Below, piece after piece: positions 25,757 through 35,111 of a DNA stretch of 64,000 bases. Source of the DNA: Polyangia bacterium. Its GTDB lineage: Bacteria; Myxococcota_A; Polyangia; Nannocystales; Nannocystaceae. The first letter of the stretch is position 1, and every line of letters begins with the position of its first letter. The notes under the pieces were generated by a model. That model was not told the DNA's origin. It made no database searches and saw nothing but the letters and a program-made list of their open reading frames with translations. The DNA is taken from NCBI GenBank assembly GCA_030430565.1, contig JAUIKS010000014.1, positions 235,649 through 299,648 on the forward strand, given 5' to 3'. The position numbers and the translations under genes are program-made.

Positions 25757-27927
25757 GCGGGCTCCTCCAGGCGCGGGCGCCAGCGCAGCGCGTCCCTCGA
25801 GACAGGGTAGGGCTCGACCAGCGGGGGGCCGCGGCGCGGCGCGCGGGTCACCCCGATCGAGCGCAGCAGGATCGCGCGGGCCTGGCTGAGATCCCGGGTG
25901 ATCGTCTCGGCGGCGCAGGGCGGGCTGCTGTCGGTGAAGCGCAGCGCGCCCTCGCGGGTGAAGTAGGTGTGCGTCGACGAGGACCGGTTGCCGCGCATCA
26001 TCGCCAGCGCGCGCTCGAGCACCGAGCGCAGCGCGTCGTCCGAGGGCGCCGGCGCCTGTACGCCGGGCCAGATGCAGACGCCCCGCTCGCGCGCCGCGTC
26101 CGAGAGCAGCCCGTGGGCCCGCGCGCTGACCTGCGCGAACACCCGGCGCAGCTCCGTCGCGTCGCCGCGCGCGGCCGCGAGCAGCCCCAGGTTGATCCAG
26201 GCGCCGATCCGCGTGGGGTGGATGTGCACGGCGCGGGTCAGGTCGCGGCGCGCGTCGTCGTGACGCCCGAGCAGCCGCAGCGCCTCGCCGCGGTAGACGT
26301 AGACCGCCGGCCCCTCGGTGCCGCGCATGACCTCGACGCCGCGCGCCGAGGTCGCGAGCGCGCGCGCCGGGTCGCCCTCGAGGATGTCGACGCCGGTCAG
26401 GCCGATGTAGGAGAAGCGGGTGCCGCGGACCATCTCGATCGAGCGCTCGAAGTCGGCGCGCGCGCGCGGCAGGTCGCCCATCCACAGGTGCAGCTCGGCG
26501 CGGTGACAGACCGCGAGCGCCGAGCGGGGGAAGTGTCGACACACGGCGTCGAGGCGCTCGCGCGCGCCGGTCGGGCCGAGCGAGAGCAGCGTCTTGAGGG
26601 CCATGCGCGAGCTGTAGCGCGCGCCTGTCCGCGTGCGCAGGCGGTGCAGCGCGCCGCGCTCGTCGACGGTGGTCGCGGTCGTCGTGCGATTGCCCCCGAG
26701 GCGCCGCAGCGCCGCCTCCAGCAGCTCCCGCAGCGGCGCCGGCTCGCCCGCGTCGATCACCTCCTGGGCGTCGGGGAGCAGCTCGAGCAGGACGTCGCGG
26801 ATCTCCTCGAGCACGTTGTGCCCGAGCGGCCTCGGGTCGGCGCGCGTCTCCTCGATCACGATCAGCGCGCGCAGGATCCAGGCGACGAACAGGAAGCCGT
26901 CGGCGCGCGCGACCGCGTGGTTGAGCAGCGCGTGGGCCTCCTCGAAGTCGCCCTCGCGCAGCGCCAGCTCGGCGCGCCAGATCGCGGTCTCGGGCTCGTC
27001 GGGCGCGCGCGCGGCGGCGCGCTCCAGCGGCGCGTGGGCCTCTTCGAGTCGACCCTCGAGGACCGCGACGGCGCCGCGCAGACGGTCGGCGGCGGGGTGA
27101 TCGGCGTCGGCCGCCGCGATCGCGTCGGCGAGCGCGCGCGCGTCGGCGAGCGCGCCGGACCAGAGCGCGAGCTGGGCGCGGAGGATCCTTGGCCACAGGG
27201 CGCTTGGGTCATGTCGGTCGGCGTCGGCGAGCAGCGAGTCGACGCGCGGGAAGTCGCCGGCCGCGAGCGCGAGCGCGGCGACGCGCGGCCCGTGCACCGG
27301 GCTCGTCAGGGCGCTCGCCTCACGCAGCGCCGCGCGGGCGGCCTCGAGCTCGCCGCCCTGCGCCAAGAGCTCCGCGCGCGCGAGCGGCCAGCGCGGCTCG
27401 TCGGGCTCGAGGCGGGCGGCGGCGGCGTAGTGGCGCAGCGCGTGGGCGTCGCTGTGCCCGAGCCGGTGCAGCGCGGCGGCCTGCTCGTGCCACATGACGC
27501 GGCCGGGCACGAGGCGCGCGAGCTCCCGGAGCGCGGCGGCCTGCTCGCGGCTCCACGCGAGCCGGCTCGCGTAGGCCAGCGCGTGCTGGCGCGCGCGGGC
27601 GCCCACGGCCCGGCTGCGCTCCCCGGCCTCGCGCAGCCGCGCCATGCTCTCGTGGTAGTCGCGGGTCGCGAACAGCACGGCCGCCGCGACGACCCGCAGC
27701 ACCGCGTCGCGCGGGGCGGCCCGCAAGGCCGCGGTCACGTCCGCGCGCGCGCGCTGCCAGCACCCGCGAAACGCCCACTCGATCGCGCGCAGCAGCCAGC
27801 CGTGACCGCCGAGCGTCGCGATCAGTCGGTCGGCCTCGCCGTCCGCGAACGCGGCGTGCTCCGCCGCGTCGAGTCGCGTCAGCAGGGCGCGCAGCGCCGC
27901 GGGCTTCGCGGTAGGGCCGTGGGACAT
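25753..27927 (-). CDS. TPR-rich protein (724 aa)
   Basis: Nearly the whole sequence is Ala/Leu/Arg-rich helical repeat, with recognisable TPR units such as YAAAARLEPDEPRWPLARAE, ALFATRDYHESMARLREAGE and AWINLGLLAAARGDATELRR. No enzyme domain, signal peptide or membrane helix is visible, so a cytoplasmic scaffold is likely. A TATAGT hexamer (27945 to 27940) lies 12 bases before the ATG and may be an internal promoter. It follows the nucleotidyltransferase-like gene by 13 bases and overlaps the EEP gene by four. TPR proteins often hold enzyme partners together, which would suit this operon of enzymes, but that is inference. Confidence 0.85.
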   Translation of the reverse strand: MSHGPTAKPAALRALLTRLDAAEHAAFADGEADRLIATLGGHGWLLRAIEWAFRGCWQRARADVTAALRAAPRDAVLRVVAAAVLFATRDYHESMARLREAGERSRAVGARARQHALAYASRLAWSREQAAALRELARLVPGRVMWHEQAAALHRLGHSDAHALRHYAAAARLEPDEPRWPLARAELLAQGGELEAARAALREASALTSPVHGPRVAALALAAGDFPRVDSLLADADRHDPSALWPRILRAQLALWSGALADARALADAIAAADADHPAADRLRGAVAVLEGRLEEAHAPLERAAARAPDEPETAIWRAELALREGDFEEAHALLNHAVARADGFLFVAWILRALIVIEETRADPRPLGHNVLEEIRDVLLELLPDAQEVIDAGEPAPLRELLEAALRRLGGNRTTTATTVDERGALHRLRTRTGARYSSRMALKTLLSLGPTGARERLDAVCRHFPRSALAVCHRAELHLWMGDLPRARADFERSIEMVRGTRFSYIGLTGVDILEGDPARALATSARGVEVMRGTEGPAVYVYRGEALRLLGRHDDARRDLTRAVHIHPTRIGAWINLGLLAAARGDATELRRVFAQVSARAHGLLSDAARERGVCIWPGVQAPAPSDDALRSVLERALAMMRGNRSSSTHTYFTREGALRFTDSSPPCAAETITRDLSQARAILLRSIGVTRAPRRGPPLVEPYPVSRDALRWRPRLEEPA

Positions 27928-27940
27928 CGACGCGCTCGCA

Positions 27941-28960
27941 CTATACCGAACTCGCGGCGTCGTCGAACTCGGCTGCCCAGGTTTGGTGGAACGCGCGGAT
28001 CAACGCGGCGAGCTGCTCGGCCTCGAGCGCCAGCACGCGCTCGTCGAAGCCCGGGTGCGCGGCCTTGAGCGCGCTGATGAACGCGCCGAGCCGCTTGCCC
28101 TGCAGGCCGGGGATCAGCGCCTGGACCACGCGCCCATTAAACCGCTCGCGGACGCGCGCGCGCCGGGCGACGAGCGCGTCCTCGCGGGCGATCGCCGCCT
28201 CGAGCTCGGCCTCGGGGAAGGCCCGCGCGATCATCGGGATGTAGCGCGCGCGATCGGCCTCGAACGCGTAGCGCGTCGTGATTCCCTCGCGCTCCAAGAA
28301 CTCGACGAAGGCGCGGAAGGTCTTGCGCTGCCGGTGCTTGCGCTCCGTCGTCGCCTTGCGCTCGAGGAAGGGAGCGACCGAGAAGTAGGGCGACGAGACG
28401 ACCCAGCGGAACATGCTCTCGAGGTCAGGAAACCCGCGATCCCACGGCCCCGCGTCGAGGCCGAGGAAGCCGAACATCCGGGCGGGGTCGCGGGTCAGCG
28501 GGATGTCGCGCTTGTAGTGCGTCGGCTCAGAGCGGTAGACGTACGACAGCCCCCGCTCGCCGTACTTGAGGTTGAAGCGGCGAAACAGCTTGCCGAGCAG
28601 GTTGCCGAGGTCGTTGAAGCAGAGGAAGTTGTAGGTCGAGCGGAAGTCGTCCTCGTCGCCGCGACAGAAGTAGTCGACCTGAAAGTCGCGGTACACGGTG
28701 CTGAACACGGCGCCGGTGACCTTGGTGCGGGTGATCCCCAGCTCCGCGATCAGCTCGGCGCGCACCACGTCCCAGGTCGCGGGCATCCGCGCCTGACAGA
28801 CGATGATGTCCATGTCACCGAAGTCGGGCTTGTCGCCGTAGAAGCGCGGGATCCGGTAGGCGCCCGGGAGCTTCTGATCGAGGTGCGCGCGCAGCTCGGC
28901 CTCGAGCTCGAGGTAGCGCGCGCGCGGGAGCCGGCCGAGCTTAAACAGGTTGCCGCCCAT
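27941..28960 (-). CDS. Nucleotidyltransferase-like protein (Pol beta superfamily pattern)
   Basis: The N-terminal ~100 residues carry the pattern of a Pol beta-type nucleotidyltransferase: KPDFGDMDIIV with the Asp-x-Asp pair at 49 and 51, and a third acidic residue, Asp96, in RDFQVDYF on a later strand. The DMD pair follows a Gly-rich turn as expected, although the usual GS motif is replaced by FGD. The remaining ~230 residues are helical, with FNDLGNLLGKLFRRFNLKYG and a charged C-terminus. Members transfer nucleotides to proteins, RNA, antibiotics or small molecules; the target here is unknown. It lies between an esterase-fold gene and a TPR gene in a compact operon. Confidence 0.68.
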   Translation of the reverse strand: MGGNLFKLGRLPRARYLELEAELRAHLDQKLPGAYRIPRFYGDKPDFGDMDIIVCQARMPATWDVVRAELIAELGITRTKVTGAVFSTVYRDFQVDYFCRGDEDDFRSTYNFLCFNDLGNLLGKLFRRFNLKYGERGLSYVYRSEPTHYKRDIPLTRDPARMFGFLGLDAGPWDRGFPDLESMFRWVVSSPYFSVAPFLERKATTERKHRQRKTFRAFVEFLEREGITTRYAFEADRARYIPMIARAFPEAELEAAIAREDALVARRARVRERFNGRVVQALIPGLQGKRLGAFISALKAAHPGFDERVLALEAEQLAALIRAFHQTWAAEFDDAASSV

Positions 28961-28979
28961 GACGCGGCGATTGTAGCGG

Positions 28980-30113
28980 CTACTCGTAGACGAGCCACAG
29001 CGGGCCCGGGAACAGCCACGAGAGCCCCGTGCGGAGGCGGTCGCGCCAATTCTCCCAGTTGTGGCCGTCGCGCGCCTCCTCGTAGCGGACCTCCATGCCG
29101 GTCGCCTGCAGGCGCGGCACCATCGAGCGGTTCTCGTAGATCAGCGACTCGTAGGTGCCGCAGCTCATAAAGACGCGCTCGCTCGGGCGCCCGGGCTCGC
29201 GCCTGAACTCGTTGACGAACTCGACGACCCGGTCGAAGGCCGGCCCGCGCTTGTGCTCGCCGATGTCGGTGAAGGCGAACGATCCTGACTGAAGGAGCAG
29301 CCGCCCGAAGACGCCCGGGTAGCGCCACGCGGTCGAGAGCGAGGCGACGCCGCCGAAGCTCGCGCCCATCAGCCCGCGGCTCGCCGGCGCGCGCAGCAGC
29401 GGGTAGCGGCGCTCCATCTCCGGCAGCACGTGCTCGGCGATGAAGGCGGCGTGGCGCGGGTCGTCGGGGTACTCGACCAGGCGGTCGCCGGGGTGGGTGA
29501 GCGCGACGATCAGCGGCGCGACCTCGAGCCGGTGGATCAGGTTGTCGAGCACGGTCTTGAGGCTCGAGTACTCGAGGTAGTCGCCGCCGTCGTGGACGAT
29601 CAGCAGCCGGTAGCGTCGGCGCTCGCGGAAGCGCGCCGGGACGTAGACCGTGACGCGGCGCGCATCGCCGAAGGGGGTGCCGTCGAAGCGCAGCTCCTCG
29701 AGGTAGCCCGCCCTGGCCTCGGGGTCATGTAGGGTCCAGCCGGGGCGCGAGTAGCCGGCGCCCTGGCACACGGAGTTGGCGCCGAAGGGGTCGCGCGCGG
29801 TGTTCGGGTTGAGCGGGTCGCGGATCCACTTGCGGTGACCCTGCAGCTCGAGCTCGAGCTTGTACTCGACGCGCGAGCCGGGCGGCAGCTCGAGCTGGAA
29901 GTACCAGAGGTCCGTGCCCTCGAGCCGGTGAAAGGGCTGCGCGGTCGGGAGCCCGAAGATGAAGTGGCGCAGGCGCACGCCGTCCGCAGGCCCGCGGTAC
30001 ACGAAGGTCACCGTGTCGCCCTCGGCCAGCGGGAATTGGTGCGCGGCCAAGAAGCCGTCGATGGTCGCGGGGTCACGTGGCCCCGAGAGCAGGCGCTCGA
30101 GCGCTAGCGGCAC
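28980..30113 (-). CDS. Esterase-fold enzyme with N-terminal early-set domain
   Basis: The first ~130 residues resemble the immunoglobulin-like early-set domain found before enterochelin-esterase-type enzymes (VTFVYRGPADGVRLRHFIFG; RVEYKLELELQGHRKWIRDP). The hydrolase domain follows: RVTVYVPARF, LLIVHDGGDYL, a nucleophile elbow GASFGG (Ser252), and the C-terminal RDGHNWENWRDRL with the catalytic His. Without a signal peptide it should act in the cytoplasm. It starts at a GTG at 30113, overlapping the stop of the S51-like gene by ten bases. It is a distant relative of the esterase at 16906-17637, making two such enzymes beside ligase or peptidase genes. Confidence 0.9.
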   Translation of the reverse strand: MPLALERLLSGPRDPATIDGFLAAHQFPLAEGDTVTFVYRGPADGVRLRHFIFGLPTAQPFHRLEGTDLWYFQLELPPGSRVEYKLELELQGHRKWIRDPLNPNTARDPFGANSVCQGAGYSRPGWTLHDPEARAGYLEELRFDGTPFGDARRVTVYVPARFRERRRYRLLIVHDGGDYLEYSSLKTVLDNLIHRLEVAPLIVALTHPGDRLVEYPDDPRHAAFIAEHVLPEMERRYPLLRAPASRGLMGASFGGVASLSTAWRYPGVFGRLLLQSGSFAFTDIGEHKRGPAFDRVVEFVNEFRREPGRPSERVFMSCGTYESLIYENRSMVPRLQATGMEVRYEEARDGHNWENWRDRLRTGLSWLFPGPLWLVYE

Positions 30114-31084
30114 GTCCCGTCCTCCTGCAGCACGCGGGTGCCGGGCAGCGCGGTGAAGCGCGCGCGCGCGTCCCCCAGCAGGTGGAGCCCGCAGCGCTCG
30201 TCGAGCGCGACGCAGGCCGCGGGCGCGAAGCGGCGCGCGAGCAGGGCGACGCGGGCGCGATCCTCGAGCAGCAGCCGGTGGCGCGCGTGGGGCAGGGGCA
30301 CGACGCCCGGGAACACGCCGAGCCCGGCGTGCAGCACCTCCGCGTCGCCGCGGCCCTGGGGCGGGCGGTCGTGGAACAGCACGATGCGCTCGCCCAGTGC
30401 CATCGCGCCGGCGGACCACGCGATCACGGGCAGGCGCGCGAGCGCGGGCCCGAGCTCGAAGAGCTTGAGGCGCTCGAGGATCGTCGCGACGTGCCCGCCC
30501 GCGACGGCGATCGCCTGACAGCCCGCCAGGGTCCGCGTGAGCTCCTCGCGCTGCTCGACGACGACCGCGTGCTCGTGCGGCCGCTCGAGCTCGGTGTACG
30601 CGCGCTCGACCTCGAGCACGCACGAGAGGTGGTGGCGGTCGAGGCGTCGCACCTCCTCGAGCGCCGCCTCGAGCTCGACGACGGCGCGCGTCCGCCCCTC
30701 GCCGTCGGCGAACGGCCCGTGATCCCGACGTGTCAGATCGAGCAGCTCGCGCGCGCTGTCCATCGCGTGGCGCAGACGCCTCCGGTACAGCCCCTGCAGC
30801 AGCTTGAGCTGGTCTTGCTTGGCGCGGTGCGCTTCGAACAGCGCGTGGTCGTGCTCAAAGGCGAGCTCGGCGCGGGCGTGCAGGAGCAGGTTGACGGCCG
30901 GGCGCCCGAGCGCGGCGACGAGCTCATCGTGCTCCGACTCACGCTCCTGCCAGCCGGCCGTGATCACGGCGACGCGCGCGTCGCCAGGGAGCGCGAGCGC
31001 CTCGCAGGCCTCCGCGAGCGTCGGCGCGAGGCGCTGCGGGCCTAGCAGCGCGGCGGTCGGCCTTGTGTCGTCGGACTGCGTCAT
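30104..31084 (-). CDS. Peptidase S51-like (cyanophycinase/dipeptidase E type) protein
   Basis: Two S51 hallmarks are seen in the C-terminal half: AIAVAGGHVATIL (residues 191-203, the Gly-Gly turn) and IAWSAGAMALGERIVLFHD (from 221) with the nucleophile Ser224 in WSAGAM. Further on, GVVPLPHARHR may supply the catalytic His. The N-terminal ~150 residues are helical and include VAVITAGWQERESEHDEL, a strand-turn usual at the front of this fold. Known members cut beta-Asp-Arg dipeptides or Asp-X dipeptides. It leads the minus-strand operon, with AAGGG four bases before its ATG, and shares a 57-base divergent promoter region with the glycosyltransferase. Confidence 0.83.
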   Translation of the reverse strand: MTQSDDTRPTAALLGPQRLAPTLAEACEALALPGDARVAVITAGWQERESEHDELVAALGRPAVNLLLHARAELAFEHDHALFEAHRAKQDQLKLLQGLYRRRLRHAMDSARELLDLTRRDHGPFADGEGRTRAVVELEAALEEVRRLDRHHLSCVLEVERAYTELERPHEHAVVVEQREELTRTLAGCQAIAVAGGHVATILERLKLFELGPALARLPVIAWSAGAMALGERIVLFHDRPPQGRGDAEVLHAGLGVFPGVVPLPHARHRLLLEDRARVALLARRFAPAACVALDERCGLHLLGDARARFTALPGTRVLQEDGTCR

Positions 31085-31128
31085 TCGACCCTTGGCGCTC
31101 TAACGTCGTTTGTCGGGCAACGCAAGGG

Positions 31129-31141
31129 TACAATCGCGCAG
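31129..31141 (+). promoter_or_regulatory. Candidate -10 element for a leaderless glycosyltransferase gene
   Basis: TACAAT (31129-31134) is followed by seven bases and then GTG at 31142. The sequence gtacaatcgcgc also precedes the imelysin gene at 38393-38404, so this is likely a real promoter motif. There is no Shine-Dalgarno sequence. Confidence 0.55.
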
Positions 31142-33436
31142 GTGTCCGAACCTCCCACCGACGCGACGCGCAACGAGGCCGCCGAGCAACCCGCAGCCGG
31201 TGAGCGCGGCCCCGCGGCCCCGTCCGCGCGTCTCCTGACCGCGCTCACGCGGTGGCGGAGCCCGATCCTGTTCGCGGTCGTGACGATCGTCGCCGGCTAC
31301 GCGCTGCTCGGCTCGCTCGGCGCCGCGCCCCTGCGGATCTTCGACGAGGCGCTTTACGGCAAGTTCGCTCGCCACGCGCTCGCGTCGGGCAACTACCTCT
31401 ACGCGATCGAGCGGACCGGCGAGTTCACGCGTCAGTTCTCCAAGCCGCCGCTGAGCGTCTGGGTCGTGGCCGCGTCGATGAAGCTGCTGGGCGCCTCGCT
31501 CGCGTCGCTGCGGCTGCCCTTCGCGCTCGCGACCCTGGGCACCGTCTGGGTCTGCTTCGCCTGGGGGCGGCGGATCGCCGGGGATGGCTTCGCGGTCACC
31601 TGGGCGCTGACGCTGGCGCTCAGCGGCGCCGCGCTGCGGTGGGGTCGCACGGCGTGCATCGAGCCGCTGTTCATCTTCTGGATCTTGCTCGCGCTGTGGG
31701 CCCACGGCGGCGCGGTGCTGCGCCGCGGCCGGCGGGCGACCGGCTGGTCCGCGCTCGCGGGCCTCGGGCTCGCGCTCGCGTTCCTGACCAAGCAGCTCGC
31801 GGTCGGCATCGGCGTCCTGCCGATCCTGATCTACGAGGGCGTCACGCTGCGGCGGGCCGGCGCGCTCGCGGAGCCCGAGCGCGCGTCGGTCCGCCGGCGC
31901 GCGCTGACGCGGCTCGCCTGGTCGCTCGGCGTCCCCGCGGCGCTCGGCGGCGCCTGGGTCGCGCGCGCGGCCGCCGAGGTCGGCGCGCCGCTGTTCCAGG
32001 TCATGGTCGGCAAGTCCGTGGTCAAGCGGATCGGCGGGTTTCGGGGCGGGCACGCGCGCACGCTCAACGAGGTCGGCGAGATCCTCACGGACGTCATGAG
32101 CCCGTTCCCCTGGGTGCTCGGCTTCGTCGGCCTGCTGCTGCTGTGTATCCACCTGTGGTCGCGCCGAGATCGCGCGCCGACGGCCGACGCGGCCGCGCCC
32201 GAGCCCGACAGCGCGTGGCTGCTGCCGCTGTTTCTGCTGGCCAGCGTGCTGCTCTACGAGAACGTCACCCGCTCGGTGCTGCCCTGGTACGTCTACGCCC
32301 TCGTGCCCGCGCTCGCGGGCGGCGTCGCGTGGCTGCTCTCGGCGCCGCTGCGCCTCGCGGCGCGGGTTGACCATGGCTCAAGTGACATGTCTGAGTGGTC
32401 GGGTTTTAGCGCGACGGCGGGCGCGGCCACGCTGGGCGCCGCGACCCTCTTGATCGGCGTCAGCGCGTCCGTCGGTCACCTGATCTCGCAGGTCAACCTC
32501 GTCGTCGCGGCGGCCGGCCTGGGGCTGTGGCTGTGGTGGCGCGCGCGCGAGGGCGGGCGGGCGTCGCTCGTCCGCCGCGCGGCCCTCGGCTTCGTCGCGA
32601 CGGGCGTGGCCGTGATCGCGCTCGGCTTCGTGACCCATCCAAAGCGCGACGGCGCCGACGACCCCTACGCCGCGCTGATGGAGGTGCTCGACGATCGCGG
32701 GATCACGCGCGTCATGGTCTCGCGCGACGCCAAGCTCGACTCGCGGCTGCTGCTCTCGACCTACTTCGGGATGCGCACGCTGCAGCTGCCCGCCGGCGCG
32801 CGCCTCAGCGAGGCGCCCGAGGGCACGGAGGCGGTGGTCACCGCCCAGATCCCGCCGAGCGAGTACGCCGCCCCCTCCGGCGTCGAGATCGTGCGCGCGC
32901 CCGGTGCCGTCGCGTTGGTCGGCGAGCCCGCGCGCGTGACCTGGGGCGACGACGCCCTGGCCGCGATGCTGTCGGCGGCGGCGGGGCCCGGCGCCCGCGC
33001 GACCTTCGAGGCGGAGCACCTGAGCGGAGGCGAGTTCGCGCGGCTCGTCCACGACCCCGCGGCGAGCGGCGGCGTGGCGCGGGCCGTGATCCCCACGCGC
33101 GGCCGCGAGCTCGAGAGCTTCCCGATCACCCGCACCCCGAGGCTCTCGCTGCCCGCGGGTCGGTACACCGCGCGGCTTCGCGTCCGCTGGGACTGCGGCG
33201 GGATGCGGGTCCCGGCCTTTGAGGCCCGGATCTTCGTCGGCGGGAAGAAGCAGGTCGGCGAGCTGATCCACTGCGGGCGCGGAGCCGAGGGCGAGGGCGA
33301 GGGCGAGTATCAGGAGCTCGAGCTCGAGTTCCGCGTCCGCCAGAAAGACAAGTTCGTGCTCCTCGCGCTCGTGTATCTCCAAGGGTCCGTCTGGCACGAC
33401 TCCGTCGCGCTCGCGCGCCGACCCGGGAAGACCTGA
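31142..33436 (+). CDS. PMT/ArnT-like polyprenyl-phosphate glycosyltransferase
   Basis: After a ~40-residue hydrophilic start the protein has about ten to twelve membrane helices up to residue ~500, then a soluble domain of ~250 residues. The first loop contains RIFDEALYGKFARHAL, with the acidic pair and Tyr typical of GT-C enzymes of the PMT/ArnT group. FSKPPLSVWVVA matches the KPPL motif of that family. Such enzymes move a sugar from a lipid phosphate to protein or lipid A on the outer face of the inner membrane. The C-terminal domain ends in acidic Glu/Gly repeats and a beta-rich region that may bind carbohydrate. The gene starts at a GTG and is divergent from the S51 operon. Confidence 0.88.
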   Translation: MSEPPTDATRNEAAEQPAAGERGPAAPSARLLTALTRWRSPILFAVVTIVAGYALLGSLGAAPLRIFDEALYGKFARHALASGNYLYAIERTGEFTRQFSKPPLSVWVVAASMKLLGASLASLRLPFALATLGTVWVCFAWGRRIAGDGFAVTWALTLALSGAALRWGRTACIEPLFIFWILLALWAHGGAVLRRGRRATGWSALAGLGLALAFLTKQLAVGIGVLPILIYEGVTLRRAGALAEPERASVRRRALTRLAWSLGVPAALGGAWVARAAAEVGAPLFQVMVGKSVVKRIGGFRGGHARTLNEVGEILTDVMSPFPWVLGFVGLLLLCIHLWSRRDRAPTADAAAPEPDSAWLLPLFLLASVLLYENVTRSVLPWYVYALVPALAGGVAWLLSAPLRLAARVDHGSSDMSEWSGFSATAGAATLGAATLLIGVSASVGHLISQVNLVVAAAGLGLWLWWRAREGGRASLVRRAALGFVATGVAVIALGFVTHPKRDGADDPYAALMEVLDDRGITRVMVSRDAKLDSRLLLSTYFGMRTLQLPAGARLSEAPEGTEAVVTAQIPPSEYAAPSGVEIVRAPGAVALVGEPARVTWGDDALAAMLSAAAGPGARATFEAEHLSGGEFARLVHDPAASGGVARAVIPTRGRELESFPITRTPRLSLPAGRYTARLRVRWDCGGMRVPAFEARIFVGGKKQVGELIHCGRGAEGEGEGEYQELELEFRVRQKDKFVLLALVYLQGSVWHDSVALARRPGKT

Positions 33437-33439
33437 CCG

Positions 33440-35005
33440 CTATCCGGGGACGTCGTCAGCGGGTATCGGCGCAGGATCATTCACGGTGACGCCTCCACAC
33501 CCGCGCCCGTAGTAACGGACCGTCGCGCCGCTCCGGTCGACATGAGCGGAATCGCGGACGCGTCCGTTCGGACGAAGGGTGTACAGCGCCTGCGCGACGT
33601 CGATCGTCAGCTGGCGTCGCTCCCCCGGTTCGAGCACCGTGCGCGGCGCGTCCGCTGGGGGGCGCTGCCCCTCGGGAGCGGCGTACAGCGCGAGCTCCTT
33701 CGCTTCATCGCAGTCGTTGATCACGTTGATCGTGACGCTCTCGCCCGAGAGCGCCTCGCGCTCGGCCGGCGCGTCTTCGCACTCTCCGTCTTTTCGGCAG
33801 TAGCGCAGCGCGCCGTCTTCGAACACGAGCTCGAGCCGATCGTATTCACCGAGCTCGCGATCGTCATCAACCTCGTGGGGCCTCGCCATCACCGTGAGCT
33901 CGACTCGTCCCTGACGGCGCGCCTGAAGCACGGTCCGTATCTCTCGCGCCTCGCCAGCGGGGATCGCGACGCGCCACTCCGGTGACCCATCCCAGACCTC
34001 GAAGCCTTCGAGCTCGAGCCCCTCGCTCGCTTGCGTGTCGCGATCGTCATCGCCGATATACGTGACCACGAGCTCGACCCGATCACCGCTGAGCCGGTAG
34101 CGACACTCTCGGCTCAGCGACCACCCATTCTCGCCCTCTAGCGACGCCACCCCTGAGCTCGCCACGACCCAGCCATCAGGCGCCGAGCGGGCAGGGCGCT
34201 CGCTCGCAACGCCAGCGACGCCGGCGGGGTCGACCCTGCGCGCCGTCGGACGAGGCGCTCGGGCCGGTAGCGAAGGCTCGCTGGGCGCCTGTCCCAGGGT
34301 ACCTGCGCCGACATCGGCTCCCGGAGCGGAGTCATCGGGGCTACACGCGAACCTGCCGCCGGCCGCGCCGAGACACAGCGCCGCGACACCGACCACCACC
34401 AACGTCGGCGTCGACGCGCCTCCGCGAAGGGGCTGTGGGAGCCACGCCAAGTACCAGGCCCTCGCCTCGCGGCGGCGACGAAGCTCGAGGCGACGGAGGG
34501 TGCGACTGAACTCCTTGCGCGCGGATCGAATGCGCGCGTAGGTCGTGTTGGCGTTGAGGTCGAGCAGCTCGGCGATCTCGCTCCCGCGGAGGCCCTCGAT
34601 CTCCGACAGCACGAACACCTCCCAGCGCTCCCGATCCAGCGTTTTGAGAAACCGAGCCAAGGTCTCACGCGCCTCCGCCTGCGCGGCGGCGAGCTCCGGC
34701 GAGGGGGCCTCGCTCGGCTTCACGTCCGCGAACGGCACGACGGTCCTGGCCCCCCGCTCTCGGTAGCGCCGAGCCACTCGCCGCGCGATACCGGCCAGCC
34801 AATTCCGGAGCGGGAGCGACGGATCATAGTCGGCGATTCGCCGCACGAGCACCTCGAACACGTCCTGCGTCGCGTCGTCGAGGTCCGCGGTCGCCACGCC
34901 GAGCGCGCGGAGGCGGCTTCGCAGAAATTCCGAGTGCTCGGCGTAGGCCGTAGCGAGACCGCCGCTGGCGCCTGTATTGAGCTGTCGCGCGTGCTCCATA
35001 CCCAC
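33440..35005 (-). CDS. ECF-type sigma factor fused to a membrane segment and an extracytoplasmic domain
   Basis: Residues 22-85 contain sigma region 2 (DLDDATQDVFEVLVRRIADY, PLRNWLAGIARRVARRYRER). Residues 115-170 contain region 4 (LSEIEGLRGSEIAELLDLNA, NTTYARIRSARKEF). A hydrophobic stretch, ~199-220 (TPTLVVVGVAALCLGAAGGRF), follows a basic patch and is probably a membrane anchor. The remaining ~300 residues are polar, beta-rich and would face outward (VELVVTYIGDDDRDT, VTINVINDCDEAKELAL). The start is a GTG at 35005 or an ATG at 34999. Sigma factors with their own sensor domain need release or shape change to act; no separate anti-sigma gene is adjacent. Confidence 0.83.
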   Translation of the reverse strand: MGMEHARQLNTGASGGLATAYAEHSEFLRSRLRALGVATADLDDATQDVFEVLVRRIADYDPSLPLRNWLAGIARRVARRYRERGARTVVPFADVKPSEAPSPELAAAQAEARETLARFLKTLDRERWEVFVLSEIEGLRGSEIAELLDLNANTTYARIRSARKEFSRTLRRLELRRRREARAWYLAWLPQPLRGGASTPTLVVVGVAALCLGAAGGRFACSPDDSAPGADVGAGTLGQAPSEPSLPARAPRPTARRVDPAGVAGVASERPARSAPDGWVVASSGVASLEGENGWSLSRECRYRLSGDRVELVVTYIGDDDRDTQASEGLELEGFEVWDGSPEWRVAIPAGEAREIRTVLQARRQGRVELTVMARPHEVDDDRELGEYDRLELVFEDGALRYCRKDGECEDAPAEREALSGESVTINVINDCDEAKELALYAAPEGQRPPADAPRTVLEPGERRQLTIDVAQALYTLRPNGRVRDSAHVDRSGATVRYYGRGCGGVTVNDPAPIPADDVPG

Positions 35006-35111
35006 CTATTGTGGAGTATCGGCGATCTCGTGAAGCAAACTTCCTCCCGCGCGCGCGCGGTGACGCGTGGAACTTTCTTCGAGAGCTCGCGGCGCCCTCG
35101 GCCAGCCGTCA

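Noticed and set aside
25969..28068. 699-codon plus-strand open frame
   Set aside because: It is antisense to the TPR gene; no motif, and the opposite strand has clear TPR units and coupled neighbours.
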